NCBI RefSeq assembly: GCF_004798585.1
Contig: NZ_PPXQ01000021.1
Location: 1 to 64,000 of the forward strand
Reading direction: 5' to 3'
DNA: 64,000 bases
Source: Massilia sp. Mn16-1_5
GTDB taxonomy: Bacteria; Pseudomonadota; Gammaproteobacteria; Burkholderiales; Burkholderiaceae_D
The notes below the pieces were generated by a model. It searched no databases. It worked only from the letters and a program-made list of their open reading frames with translations, and was not told the DNA's origin. The position numbers were made by a program, and so were the translations under genes. Shown here in pieces: positions 16,186 to 25,000 of the stretch. How positions within the stretch are numbered: position 1 is the first letter of the stretch; the number at the start of each line of letters is the position of its first letter.

Positions 16186-16282
16186 GTAGGGTGGGCATGC
16201 CCACGCGGTACGGGACCGTTACGCATCGAAACGATATTTGCACCCATCATGCGATGTATCCGCGTGGGCATGCCCACCCTAC
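16186..16282. repeat. Inverted pair of REP-like palindromes, right border of the M35 cassette
   Basis: 16186-16207 (GTAGGGTGGGCATGCCCACG plus CG) and 16261-16282 are exact reverse complements, 22 bp each, separated by 53 bp. Each is itself palindromic around GGGCATGCCC. The pair lies in the promoter-side region of the pro-domain-like gene. Confidence 0.85.
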
Positions 16283-16328
16283 GTGAAATTTTATTTCACC
16301 CAAAACAAATAATGAAATTTTATTTCAC
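16283..16328. terminator. Two AT-rich hairpins at the end of the motCD unit
   Basis: TGAAATTTTATTTCAC occurs twice in direct orientation, at 284-299 and 313-328 past 16000. Each copy is an inverted repeat (TGAAAT/ATTTCA). The second overlaps the last codons of motD. Their place at the end of a long minus-strand operon suggests a weak terminator or 3' processing signal; no clear T run distinguishes this. Confidence 0.4.
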
Positions 16329-17056
16329 TGATCTGAGGCGAGAATCGTCACCGCTACCCTGCGGTTACGCGCCCTGCCCGCCTCGTCCGTATTCGCCGCC
16401 ACCGGCTGGTTCGCCGCATGTCCGACCGCCGTCAGCCGCGTTTCAAGCACGCCACTGTCGATGAACAGGCGTACCACGCTGCTGGCGCGCACGCTCGACA
16501 ATTCCCAGTTCGAGGCAAACGCCGAATTCGCGATCGGCTGATTATCCGTATGTCCTTCGACCTGGATCGCATGCGCATCGTTCTTCAGCAGCGACGCGAC
16601 CGTGCCCAGCGTGGCGCGCGCCTCGCCCCCCAAGGCCGCCTGCCCTTCCTCGAACAACACCTTGGCATTGATCTCGACCGTCACACCGCGCCCGGTCTGG
16701 GTGACCCGTACCTGGCCATTTTTCACCAGCGGCGCCAGCGAGGTGTTCAGCTCGCGCGCCAGCGTGTTCAGGCGTTCGCGCTCGCGCCGCGCCGCCTCGG
16801 CGCGTTTGCGGGCGATCAGGTTAGTGAGGGGAAGTTGTTCGATGGTGGAGCTGGCCTGCGGCACTTCGGGCCGGCCGCCGAAAGCATCGCCCAGCGCATC
16901 GGACAGCACTTTATATTTGCCGGTATTGACCACCGAAATCGCGTACATGACGACGAAGAAGGCGAACAGCAGCGTGATGAAATCGGCGTAGGAAATCAGC
17001 CAGCGCTCGTGGCTCTCGCGCGTGTGGTCTTCATCGTCGTAGCGTTTGCGAGCCAT
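16325..17056 (-). CDS. motD: Flagellar stator protein MotD (MotB family)
   Basis: This is the peptidoglycan-anchored stator subunit paired with MotC. The 243-residue product has one N-terminal membrane segment (about 20-40) containing the proton-carrying aspartate D25 in SYADFITLLFAFFVVMYAIS. A C-terminal OmpA/MotB domain follows with QVEGHTDNQPI and NWELSSVRASSVVRLFIDSG. The start at 17056 removes an upstream out-of-family extension. It follows motC with a 1-bp gap. Linkage to fliA and flhFG is the arrangement of the second-stator motCD pair of Pseudomonas-type loci; another motAB may lie elsewhere. Confidence 0.9.
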   Translation of the reverse strand: MARKRYDDEDHTRESHERWLISYADFITLLFAFFVVMYAISVVNTGKYKVLSDALGDAFGGRPEVPQASSTIEQLPLTNLIARKRAEAARRERERLNTLARELNTSLAPLVKNGQVRVTQTGRGVTVEINAKVLFEEGQAALGGEARATLGTVASLLKNDAHAIQVEGHTDNQPIANSAFASNWELSSVRASSVVRLFIDSGVLETRLTAVGHAANQPVAANTDEAGRARNRRVAVTILASDQ

Positions 17057-17057
17057 C

Positions 17058-17801
17058 TCAGCGCTTTGCCAGCAGGCTCGCCACGCGCTCCTCGACGACG
17101 CGCGTGTGGTTGCCGCTCGCCAGGTCGTGGAAGACTTCGAGCAGGATTTCGTATTGCGCGACCTGGTCGGAAACAATGGCTTTCAGTTTGTTCCCGACCG
17201 GCAGGAAAAACAGGTTCGCCAGGCCGACGCCGTACACGGTCGACACGAAGGCCACCGCGATGCCGGAACCCAGGCGCGACGGATCGGACAGGTTTTCCAT
17301 CACGTGAATGAGGCCCAGCACGGCGCCCAGGATGCCGATCGTCGGCGCATAGCCGGCCGCCGATTCCCAGATGCGCGCGGCCTGGCGTTCGGCGAATTCG
17401 AAGGCGCTGATCTCCGTTTCCAGCAGGTTGCGGATCTTTTCCGGCGCGATACCGTCGACCACCAGGCGCAGGCCCTTCTGCACGAACAGGTCCTTGGTAG
17501 CCATGTACTGCTCGAGCGAGAGCAGGCCGTCGCGGCGCGCCGTGTGGCTCCACAGCGCGATCTCGCGCGAGAGCGGCTGGCGCCGGTTCTTGGGAGGGAA
17601 AAAGACCCAGCGCAGCATTTGCATGCCGCGGCGGAAGCTGCGCGCCTCCGATTGCAGCAGCACGGCGCCGAAGGTGCCGACCACCACGATGGCGAATGCC
17701 GCTGGCTGGATCAGGGACGCGAAACGTCCGCCGTCGAGCGTGTGCCCGACGATCAGCCCGGCGAGGGCGAGAGCCAGCCCGATCAGGCTGGCGAAGTCCA
17801 C
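17058..17801 (-). CDS. motC: Flagellar stator protein MotC (MotA family)
   Basis: This is the multi-spanning proton-channel stator subunit. The 247-residue product begins MDFASLIGLALALAGLIVGH, has membrane segments near 1-20, 30-50, about 150-170 and about 180-200, and the MotA-type motifs YAPTIGILGAVLGLIHVMEN and GSGIAVAFVSTVYGVGLANL. The cytoplasmic loop holds LRLVVDGIAPEKIRNLLETE. Its start overlaps the end of fliA by 19 bp. Confidence 0.92.
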   Translation of the reverse strand: MDFASLIGLALALAGLIVGHTLDGGRFASLIQPAAFAIVVVGTFGAVLLQSEARSFRRGMQMLRWVFFPPKNRRQPLSREIALWSHTARRDGLLSLEQYMATKDLFVQKGLRLVVDGIAPEKIRNLLETEISAFEFAERQAARIWESAAGYAPTIGILGAVLGLIHVMENLSDPSRLGSGIAVAFVSTVYGVGLANLFFLPVGNKLKAIVSDQVAQYEILLEVFHDLASGNHTRVVEERVASLLAKR

Positions 17802-18511
17802 AGCTTTTCCTTGAGCGATGCGCGCAGGCGGGCCACGGCCTGGGTGTGAAGCTGCGAGACGCGCGACTCGGACACGCCGAGCACCGCACCAATTTCCTTG
17901 AGGTTCAGTTCTTCTTCGTAATACAGACCCATCAGGATCTTTTCGCGCGGCGGCAAACCGTCGATGGCGTCGATCACGGCCTGGCGGAAGTCGGTGTCGA
18001 GCAGCGCGCGCAGCGGGTCGTCCTCATCCACCGCATAGCGGTCGAGGAAGCTGTCGTTGCCGTCGTCGTCATGGAAATCTTCGTAATAGACCAGCTGGTG
18101 GCCGCCGCCTTCGAACAGCATTTCCTGGTATTCGGAGAGCGGAATGTCGAGCGACTTGGCCACTTCGGTCTCGGTTGGCGGACGGCCGAGCTTTTGCTGC
18201 AGCGCCGTCATCGCGGTCTCGACCTTCTTCATGGTCTGGCGCGTGCTGCGCGGCATCCAGTCGTTGCTGCGCAACTCGTCGACCATGGCACCGCGGATGC
18301 GCAGCACGGCATAGGTCTCGAACTGGGCACCGTGGTTGTCTTCGTAGCGGTTGATGGCGTCGAGCAGGCCCATCATGCCGGCCTGGATCAGGTCGTCGAC
18401 TTCGACCGAGGGCGGCAATTTCGCCTTCATCTGGTGCGCCAGGCGCTTCACGAGCGGGGCGTGCTCGGTGAGCAAATGGTTCTTGTCCGCTTTCCCTTTG
18501 ACGGTATACAT
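17783..18511 (-). CDS. fliA: RNA polymerase sigma-28 factor FliA
   Basis: FliA directs RNA polymerase to late flagellar, chemotaxis and stator genes and is inhibited by FlgM. The 242-residue product contains region 2 (YEDNHGAQFETYAVLRIRGA, then MVDELRSNDWMPRSTRQ), region 3 (LGRPPTETEVAKSLDIPLSE) and a region 4 HTH (LPPREKILMGLYYEEELNLK, then EIGAVLGVSESRVSQLHTQA). Predicted target promoters occur in this window before flgM and flgK. It lies 15 bp after flhG and overlaps motC. Confidence 0.97.
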   Translation of the reverse strand: MYTVKGKADKNHLLTEHAPLVKRLAHQMKAKLPPSVEVDDLIQAGMMGLLDAINRYEDNHGAQFETYAVLRIRGAMVDELRSNDWMPRSTRQTMKKVETAMTALQQKLGRPPTETEVAKSLDIPLSEYQEMLFEGGGHQLVYYEDFHDDDGNDSFLDRYAVDEDDPLRALLDTDFRQAVIDAIDGLPPREKILMGLYYEEELNLKEIGAVLGVSESRVSQLHTQAVARLRASLKEKLWTSPA

Positions 18512-18526
18512 GCTTGTGCTTTTTTC

Positions 18527-19348
18527 TTAGGAACCAAAACGGGCGCCTTGGGACGCCATACGCGACCGTGCAAAGCGTCCGGCGAGCGCGCGGAAGGCTA
18601 CCGAAGCGCCGGCCAGCGGGAAGGCATCCACCACCGAGCGTCCGAGACGCGCGGCGCGATGCAGGTATTCATCCGCCGGCACCGAGCCCATCGACGTCAA
18701 CGTTACCGCAAGGTAACGACTTGCTGCTGTCGCCATATTATCGTAAACCACTTTCGCTTCGGCTTCGCTTGCCCCGGTGACCAGGATGCCGAACGGACGG
18801 CGGCCGAATTCCTGGGACAGACGTTTAATTAAGCCGTACGCGTTGGTGATCGAAGTGGCGCTGGTCGAGACCTGCACCACGATTTCCGAGTCCGCCAGTC
18901 GCGGCACGGCGAAGCTGCCATCGCGCTGCAGTTCGCCATCGACGATGACGATGCCGCCCTGCTTTTTCACCAGCACGTCGAAGGCTTTCGCCAGGCGGCG
19001 TGCCTCGTCGGCATGCGCCGCGGCCTGGCCGTCGCGCGCCAGCAGCGCCACGTTGAAACCTTGCGGCGCAGTCTGCACCACCTGGTTCAGCGCGCATTCC
19101 TGGCGCGCCACCTGCAGCAGGCTGACGTGGCGTTCCATCTCGAGGCGGCGTGCGACGCCGACCTCGCGCTGGCAGGCGTCGACGATCAGGACTTCATTGC
19201 CGGCCTGGGACAGCGAGGCGCCCAGGTTCACCAGCATCGCGCCCTTGTCGTCGCTGGGCGTGGCGGATAAAAACGTCAGGATGCGTGGCTGGGGGCCGGC
19301 CAGCATCCGGCGCAGGCCTTCGGCCTGGTCGAAATCGAAACTAGCCAA
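18527..19348 (-). CDS. flhG: FlhG/FleN-like flagellar number regulator with degenerate P-loop
   Basis: FlhG is normally a MinD-type ATPase that restrains flagellar number and stimulates the FlhF GTPase. This 273-residue protein keeps the N-terminal FlhF-activating motif (DQAEGLRRML, residues 7-16) and the MinD-like fold pattern (VLIVDA, GIVIVDGE, ITNAYGLIKRL). The deviant Walker A loop GKGGVGKT is replaced by the stretch around residues 29-38, ATPSDDKGAM; only K35 survives. Its start overlaps the flhF stop by 8 bp, supporting the assignment by position. ATP-dependent dimerisation is therefore doubtful. Confidence 0.85.
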   Translation of the reverse strand: MASFDFDQAEGLRRMLAGPQPRILTFLSATPSDDKGAMLVNLGASLSQAGNEVLIVDACQREVGVARRLEMERHVSLLQVARQECALNQVVQTAPQGFNVALLARDGQAAAHADEARRLAKAFDVLVKKQGGIVIVDGELQRDGSFAVPRLADSEIVVQVSTSATSITNAYGLIKRLSQEFGRRPFGILVTGASEAEAKVVYDNMATAASRYLAVTLTSMGSVPADEYLHRAARLGRSVVDAFPLAGASVAFRALAGRFARSRMASQGARFGS

Positions 19349-20810
19349 GGCGCACCTCGCGCAGGCTTTCGTCCTGATGGACCTTGCCGGTGTGGGCCAT
19401 CATCAGCGGCAGGTCGGCATCGTCGAACTGGTTCACCGCATCGCGGCGGCTGCGGAAGGCGCGGTCGACCAGCATGGCGCGGTCGGCCAGGTGCAGGTCT
19501 TCCGGCACGCGCTGGCCGTTCGAGATGTAGTGCAGGTTCAGCTTCTGCCGGATCACGACGTCGAGCACGTTGCCGATCGACGCGGCTTCGTCCAGCTTGG
19601 TCATGATGCAGCCGTGCAGGCCGCTGCCCTGGTAGGCGCGCACGACTTCGGCCAGGGTTTCGTTGGTCGAGGTCGCATTCAGGCACAGCAGGCGTTTCAC
19701 GTCGGCGCCGGCGCCGGTCAGCATGGCGACCTGTTCGGTCACCATCTGGTCGCGCTGCGACATGCCGATGGTATCGATCAGCACGGTGTGCTTGTTCCTG
19801 AGCTCTTTCAGGGCGATGCGCAGGTCGGCTTCGTCCTTCACCGAGTGCACCATCACGCCCAGGATCTTGCCGTAGATGCGCAGCTGCTCATGGCCGCCGA
19901 TACGGTAGGCGTCGGTGGTGATCAGCGCCAGCTTTTCCGGGCCGTGGCGCATCACGCAGCGCGCGGCCAGCTTGGCGGTGGTGGTGGTCTTGCCGACGCC
20001 GGTCGGGCCGACCAGGGCGAACACGCCGCCTTTATCCAGCAGGTTGTCCTCGTCGGCCATGGTGGTCAGGTTACGGGCCAGCACGGTCTTGATCCAGCGC
20101 ATCGCTTCGGCAGCGTCCTTGTTGGCCGGCATCTTGTCGATCAGGTAGCGCGACAGCGAAGCCGAGAAACCGGCGGCCAGCATCTCGCGCAGCACGGCGG
20201 CCTTTTGCGGTTCGCGCTGTTGCGTGCCGCCCCAGGAGAGTTCGGCCAGCTGCGATTCCATCATGCCGCGCATGGCGCGCAGTTCGCTCATCATGCCGCT
20301 CATCTCGGCGGCAGCCGATTCCTTGGCCTGGGCGATCGCGGCCGTCATCATGGCCGTCATGGCGGACATGTCGAAAGCCGGCTCGGCTTGCGGAGCGCGG
20401 CGGTTGGCGTAATTCTGTTCAGCGGCGAAGTCGGCTGCAAAGCCGGCTTCCGGCTGGGCGGCGCGGCGTGGGGCGAAAGCCGCGACGAATTCCGGCTCCG
20501 GCTCGGGTGCGCGGCGGCTGGCGTAGATCTGTTCCGGCGTCGGGGCAGGCGCGGCGGCGCGGCGGTTCACGAAAGCAGGGGCTTCCGGCTCGAAGCCGTG
20601 CAGGTGGTCGAGGCGCGGTGCCGGCTGGGCCATGTCGGAACCCGGCGCAGGGGCAGCCAGGGAAGCGACGTCGTCATTGTCGAGTGCCAGGATTTCGACC
20701 ACGCCATCGACAGGACGGTTCGAGAGGATGACCGCGTCCGGGCCCAGCGCATCGCGCACCTTGCGCAAGGCTTCCCGGGATGTTGGCGCTGTAAATTTCT
20801 TCACATTCAT
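19341..20810 (-). CDS. flhF: Flagellar positioning GTPase FlhF
   Basis: FlhF is an SRP-family GTPase that sets the place of flagellar assembly, usually at a pole. The 489-residue product begins MNVKKFTAPTSREALRKVRD, has a long variable B domain (about 50-170, Ala/Pro-rich with repeated NRRA and RRAPE(P/A) segments), and then the NG domain: P-loop VGPTGVGKTTTTAKLAAR, DAYRIGGHEQL, DTIGMSQRD and TKLDEAASIGN. An in-frame ATG at 20852 exists, but 20810 restores the family N-terminus. Together with flhG it suggests polar, number-limited flagella. Confidence 0.95.
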   Translation of the reverse strand: MNVKKFTAPTSREALRKVRDALGPDAVILSNRPVDGVVEILALDNDDVASLAAPAPGSDMAQPAPRLDHLHGFEPEAPAFVNRRAAAPAPTPEQIYASRRAPEPEPEFVAAFAPRRAAQPEAGFAADFAAEQNYANRRAPQAEPAFDMSAMTAMMTAAIAQAKESAAAEMSGMMSELRAMRGMMESQLAELSWGGTQQREPQKAAVLREMLAAGFSASLSRYLIDKMPANKDAAEAMRWIKTVLARNLTTMADEDNLLDKGGVFALVGPTGVGKTTTTAKLAARCVMRHGPEKLALITTDAYRIGGHEQLRIYGKILGVMVHSVKDEADLRIALKELRNKHTVLIDTIGMSQRDQMVTEQVAMLTGAGADVKRLLCLNATSTNETLAEVVRAYQGSGLHGCIMTKLDEAASIGNVLDVVIRQKLNLHYISNGQRVPEDLHLADRAMLVDRAFRSRRDAVNQFDDADLPLMMAHTGKVHQDESLREVRLG

Positions 20811-20991
20811 CTTATTCTCCGCACTGCTCTGTTCGTTAGTCCCGGCACGCATGAAGCCGGTGTATGGGAGAGATTATTGACGATGCCGTGAAGCAACCAT
20901 CGCGGGAAAAGGATGGGGAAAAGGGGTTAATTCGATTTCGAAGGGGAAATTGCCCAATTTGCGGGCAAACGGCACGCGGATGCGCGCGTAA

Positions 20992-21045
20992 CGCGGGCAT
21001 GCCCGCCCTAGGAACGGCAGCGCACCGTAGGGCGGGCATGCCCGC
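20992..21045. repeat. Inverted pair of REP-like palindromes between flhA and flhF
   Basis: 20992-21010 (CGCGGGCATGCCCGCCCTA) and 21027-21045 (a GTAGGGCGGGCATGCCCGC element) are inverted relative to each other with a 16-base spacer, the tightest pair in the window. They lie within the flhA-flhF junction, 14 bp after the flhA stop. The left copy has G instead of C after CCCTA. Confidence 0.82.
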
Positions 21046-21058
21046 GGATTTGCGTCGA

Positions 21059-23167
21059 TTAACCCGCGCCAACGAGACTCGTCACGCGAATCGTCTTTGT
21101 TTCCGGAATCTCCGAATGCGACAAGACCTTCAAATTCGGCAGCGCGCGGCGCAGGAAACGCGACAGGAGCACGCGCAGCGGGCCCGGCACCAGCAGCACC
21201 GGCGTGTGCCCCATCGCTTCCTGCTGCTGCGCCGCATTGTGCGCCTGCTGGGCGATGGTGTCGGCCAGGCCTGGCTCGATGCCGGTGCCGTCGCCGCCCG
21301 CGCCCAGGGCTTGCATCAAGAGGCGCTCGAGGCGGTTGTCCAGGGTCATCACACTCAGTTCGTTGGTGCCCGGGAACAGCTGCTGTACGATCGCGCGGCC
21401 CAGCGCGATACGCACCAGCGCCGTCAAATCGTTCGCATCCTGCACGCCCGCGTGTTCCGACAGGGTCTCGATGATGGTGCGCATGTCGCGGATGTGCACG
21501 CCTTCGATCAAGAGGTTCTGCAGCACCTTCTGCAGCGTCGCCAGCGACACGACCTTCGGCACCAGGTCTTCGACCAGCTTCGGCGTGTCCTTGCCCAGGT
21601 GGTCGAGCAGCGCCTGCACTTCCAGGCGGCCCAGCAGTTCCGAGGCGTGGGTCGTGATCAGGTGGTTCAAATGGGTCGCCACCACGGTTCCGGCGTCGAC
21701 CACGGTATAGCCCAGGCTCTGCGCCTCGTCGCGCATGCCGGCCTCGATCCAGACCGCCGGCAGGCCGAAGGCCGGATCGGTGGTCGGCGTGCCCGGCAGC
21801 GTGCCGCTGGCCATGCCCGGATTGATCGCCAGGAACTGGCCATTGATCGCTTCGCCACTGCCCACTTCGACGCCCTTCAGGGTGATGCGGTAGGCGGAGG
21901 GTTTTAGTTCCAGGTTGTCGCGGATGTGCACCGGCGGCGCCAGGAAGCCGACTTCCTGGGCGAACTTCTTGCGGATGCCCTTGATACGCTTGAGCAGTTC
22001 TCCGCCCTGCGCCTTGTCCACCAGCGGAATCAGGCGGTAGCCCACTTCCAGGCCCAGGGTGTCGACGGGCATGATGTCCTGCCAGGTCGCCTCTTCCGTT
22101 TCGGCCGAGGCGGCCTGCTGCGCGCCGGCTGCCGCGTCGTTCGCGGCCGCTTCGGCTTCGCGCTGCGGGGCATTCTTCGCACGCTTGGCCAGCAGGTAGC
22201 CGGAACCGCCCAGCACGCCGCCCAGCAGCAGGAAGACCAGGTTCGGCATGCCCGGGATCAGGCCCATGCCGGCGATGATGCCGCCGGTGATGTAGAGCAC
22301 TTCGGGCTTGGCGAACAGCTGGCCCATCATCTGGCCACCGATGTCCTGCTCGTTGGCCACGCGCGAAACGACCATACCGGCCGCGATCGAGATGATCAGC
22401 GAGGGAATCTGCGCCACCAGGCCGTCGCCGATGGCCAGCAGGGTATAGGTCTTGGCCGCTTCGCCGGCAGCCATGTCGTGCTGCACGATACCGACGATCA
22501 GGCCGCCGATCACGTTGATCAGGGTAACCATGATGCCGGCCACGGCATCGCCCTTGACGTACTTCGAGGCACCGTCCATGGCGCCGTAGAATTCCGCTTC
22601 CTGCGCCACTTCGGCGCGGCGCTTGCGCGCTTCCGGCTCGGCGATCATGCCGGCATTCAGGTCGGCGTCGATCGCCATCTGTTTACCAGGCATCGCGTCC
22701 AGGGCGAAGCGCGCGCCGACTTCGGCGATACGGCCCGCACCCTTGGTCACGACGGTGAAGTTGATGATGGTGAGAATGACGAACACGACGATACCGACCG
22801 TGTAGTTGCCGCCGATCAGGAAGTGGCCGAAGGCTTCGATCACTTTACCGGCCGCCGCGCCGCCGGTGTGGCCTTCGGTCAGGACGATACGGGTCGAGGC
22901 CACGTTGAGCGACAGGCGCAGCATGGTCGACACCAGCAGGATCGCCGGGAAGGCCATGAAGTCGAGCGGCTTGACCGTGTACAGCGCGGTCAGCAGCACG
23001 ATCACGGAGAGCGCGATATTGAAACTGAAGAACAGGTCGAGGATGAAGGCCGGCAGCGGCAGGATCATCATCGCCAGCAGCAGGATGATCAGGATCGGCG
23101 CCGCCAGGGCATTGCCCTTGGCACCAATCGCTCCCATCCAGGCTGGCATTCTCAGACTATTCATCAA
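21059..23167 (-). CDS. flhA: Flagellar type III export gate protein FlhA
   Basis: FlhA is the large export-gate subunit; its cytoplasmic ring docks chaperone-substrate complexes. The 702-residue product has eight predicted membrane segments in its first half, the FHIPEP-family loop (GNYTVGIVVFVILTIINFTV, ARFALDAMPGKQMAIDADLN, GAMDGASKYVKGDAVAGIMV) and a C-terminal cytoplasmic domain from about residue 350. Its start overlaps the flhB stop by 4 bp, so the two are translationally coupled. Confidence 0.97.
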   Translation of the reverse strand: MMNSLRMPAWMGAIGAKGNALAAPILIILLLAMMILPLPAFILDLFFSFNIALSVIVLLTALYTVKPLDFMAFPAILLVSTMLRLSLNVASTRIVLTEGHTGGAAAGKVIEAFGHFLIGGNYTVGIVVFVILTIINFTVVTKGAGRIAEVGARFALDAMPGKQMAIDADLNAGMIAEPEARKRRAEVAQEAEFYGAMDGASKYVKGDAVAGIMVTLINVIGGLIVGIVQHDMAAGEAAKTYTLLAIGDGLVAQIPSLIISIAAGMVVSRVANEQDIGGQMMGQLFAKPEVLYITGGIIAGMGLIPGMPNLVFLLLGGVLGGSGYLLAKRAKNAPQREAEAAANDAAAGAQQAASAETEEATWQDIMPVDTLGLEVGYRLIPLVDKAQGGELLKRIKGIRKKFAQEVGFLAPPVHIRDNLELKPSAYRITLKGVEVGSGEAINGQFLAINPGMASGTLPGTPTTDPAFGLPAVWIEAGMRDEAQSLGYTVVDAGTVVATHLNHLITTHASELLGRLEVQALLDHLGKDTPKLVEDLVPKVVSLATLQKVLQNLLIEGVHIRDMRTIIETLSEHAGVQDANDLTALVRIALGRAIVQQLFPGTNELSVMTLDNRLERLLMQALGAGGDGTGIEPGLADTIAQQAHNAAQQQEAMGHTPVLLVPGPLRVLLSRFLRRALPNLKVLSHSEIPETKTIRVTSLVGAG

Positions 23168-24333
23168 ACAGCTCCATTATTCGGTTTAACTTGCGATGCA
23201 GGATCGTGCGGATCCAGCTCCGGCGGCACCGGCAGCTTCGTCGGACGATCCGGATAATGGCCGCCGACCTTGTTGTAGTTACGCAGCTGGAACACGTAGG
23301 CCAGCACTTCCGCCACCGCCGAATACAGCTTTTCCGGGATTTCGTCGTCGATTTCCGTGTGCTTCCAGAGCGCACGGGCCAGGGCCGGCGCTTCCAGCAG
23401 CGCGACCTTGTTTTCCTTCGCCAGTTCACGGATCTTGGCCGCCACCTCGTCGGCGCCCTTCGCCACCACGCGCGGCGCGCCTTGCTGGCCATCGGTGTAC
23501 TTCAGCGCCACCGCATAGTGGGTCGGGTTGGTGACCACGACGTCGGCAGTAGGCACATTCTGCATCATGCGGTTGCGCGCCATTTGCCGCTGCATCTGGC
23601 GAATCTTCCCTTTAATCTGAGGATTGCCGTCCGATTCCTTCGATTCCTGGATCATTTCCTGGCGCGTCATCTTGTGCTTGTTGTTGTAGTGCCAAAGCTG
23701 ATACGGCGCATCGATCAGGGCGATCACGCCCAGGGCGCCGACGATGATCAGGAAGGTATGGGCCATCAGGTCGGCCACGTGGCCGGGGCCGGAACCGAGG
23801 GGCTCGACGGCCAGGCCCAGCACGGCCTCCTTCTCGCTCATCACGACGGTCCAGGCCACGGCGCCGACCACGACGGTCTTGGCGATTGCCTTGAGCAATT
23901 CGACGAGGGAATTGGTGGAGAACAGGTTGCCGATGCCGCTGATGGGGTTCAGCTTCATGAAGTTCGGCATGAAGGCCTTGGCGCTAAAGTTGAAGCCGCC
24001 GATCGCCATCGGCGCGGCCAGGGCGACCAGCATGATGGCAAAGGCGAGCGGCAGGCAGGCCAGCAGGACGCCGCCGATGTCGTTCGTGATCCGCTCGATG
24101 AGGACGGTCGGGTTGTAGACCTGTTCGCGGGTCAGGCTCAGGCCCGATGCAAGCGTGCCAGACAGGCGGCCGGCCAGGCTGCCGCCGGTAATCCAGAGGC
24201 CGGCGCCGGCGGTCATCAGGACGGCAAAGGTCGCCAGTTCGCGCGATCGGGGAACGTCGCCTTCTTCGCGCGCCTTCTCAAGTCTTCTGGGACTTGCGTC
24301 TTCTGTCTTCTCTGCGTCGCTGTCTTCCGCCAT
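23164..24333 (-). CDS. flhB: Flagellar type III export switch protein FlhB
   Basis: FlhB switches export from rod/hook to filament substrates after autocleavage. The 389-residue product begins MAEDSDAEKTEDASPRRLEK, has four membrane segments between about 35 and 210, and the self-cleavage site NPTH with N269, the same residue number as in Salmonella FlhB. It is the first gene of the flhB-flhA-flhF-flhG-fliA-motC-motD run. Confidence 0.97.
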   Translation of the reverse strand: MAEDSDAEKTEDASPRRLEKAREEGDVPRSRELATFAVLMTAGAGLWITGGSLAGRLSGTLASGLSLTREQVYNPTVLIERITNDIGGVLLACLPLAFAIMLVALAAPMAIGGFNFSAKAFMPNFMKLNPISGIGNLFSTNSLVELLKAIAKTVVVGAVAWTVVMSEKEAVLGLAVEPLGSGPGHVADLMAHTFLIIVGALGVIALIDAPYQLWHYNNKHKMTRQEMIQESKESDGNPQIKGKIRQMQRQMARNRMMQNVPTADVVVTNPTHYAVALKYTDGQQGAPRVVAKGADEVAAKIRELAKENKVALLEAPALARALWKHTEIDDEIPEKLYSAVAEVLAYVFQLRNYNKVGGHYPDRPTKLPVPPELDPHDPASQVKPNNGAV

Positions 24334-24451
24334 GCCCTGCCCCGATTAAATCATTCCAGGACAGGATTATCGCCGGTATTGCTCTACGGCTATAACTGGA
24401 ACAGGGAGGGAAAGCGCCGCCAATTCGGCCGCGCAGAGCCCGAGAGTGAGA

Positions 24452-25000
24452 TCAGTCGAACAAGTCGGCGGCGGCGAAGGAAGTGCCGCGTTGGTCCTTG
24501 GCCGACAAAACCGGCGGGCCGGACAGCGGCCAGTCCACCGCCAGCTGCGCGTCGTCCCAGGCGATGCAGCGCTCGCTCTCGGGCGACCAGTAGTCGGTGG
24601 CCTTGTAGAGCAGCTCGGCCGATTCGGACAGCACCAGGAAGCCATGCGCGAAGCCTTCCGGAATCCACATCTGGCGGCAATTCTCGCTGCTGAGCACGGC
24701 GCCGGTCCAGTGCCCGAAACTGGGCGAACTGCGGCGCAGGTCGACGGCGACATCGAACACGCTGCCGGACACGACCCGGATCAGCTTGCCCTGCGGACGC
24801 CCCACCTGGTAATGCAAGCCGCGCAGCACGCCGGCGCCGGACTTCGAATGGTTGTCCTGCACGAAGGCGACGCTGCGCCCCACGGCCCGCTCGAAGCGGC
24901 CCTGGTGAAAGCTCTCGTACAGGAAACCGCGGGCGTCGCCGTGCACCTGCGGCTCGAACAACAAGACGTCGGCGATGGCAAGGGGAGCGGCGCGCATCAT
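24452..25000 (-). CDS. rfbC: dTDP-4-dehydrorhamnose 3,5-epimerase RmlC, copy 1
   Basis: RmlC epimerises dTDP-4-keto-6-deoxyglucose on the way to dTDP-L-rhamnose. The 182-residue cupin protein carries DARGFLYESFHQGRFERAVG, QDNHSKSGAGVLRGLHYQ (catalytic His in GLHYQ), VFDVAVDLRRSSPSFGHWTG and PEGFAHGFLVLSE. It overlaps the rfbB copy upstream by 4 bp. A second, more complete rml set lies at 43171-46587; this pair lacks rfbA and rfbD partners nearby. Confidence 0.93.
   Translation of the reverse strand: MMRAAPLAIADVLLFEPQVHGDARGFLYESFHQGRFERAVGRSVAFVQDNHSKSGAGVLRGLHYQVGRPQGKLIRVVSGSVFDVAVDLRRSSPSFGHWTGAVLSSENCRQMWIPEGFAHGFLVLSESAELLYKATDYWSPESERCIAWDDAQLAVDWPLSGPPVLSAKDQRGTSFAAADLFD

Noticed and set aside
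23164-23167. Possible frameshift between flhB and flhA
   Set aside because: The 4-bp overlap is a normal coupled stop/start; both proteins are full length.
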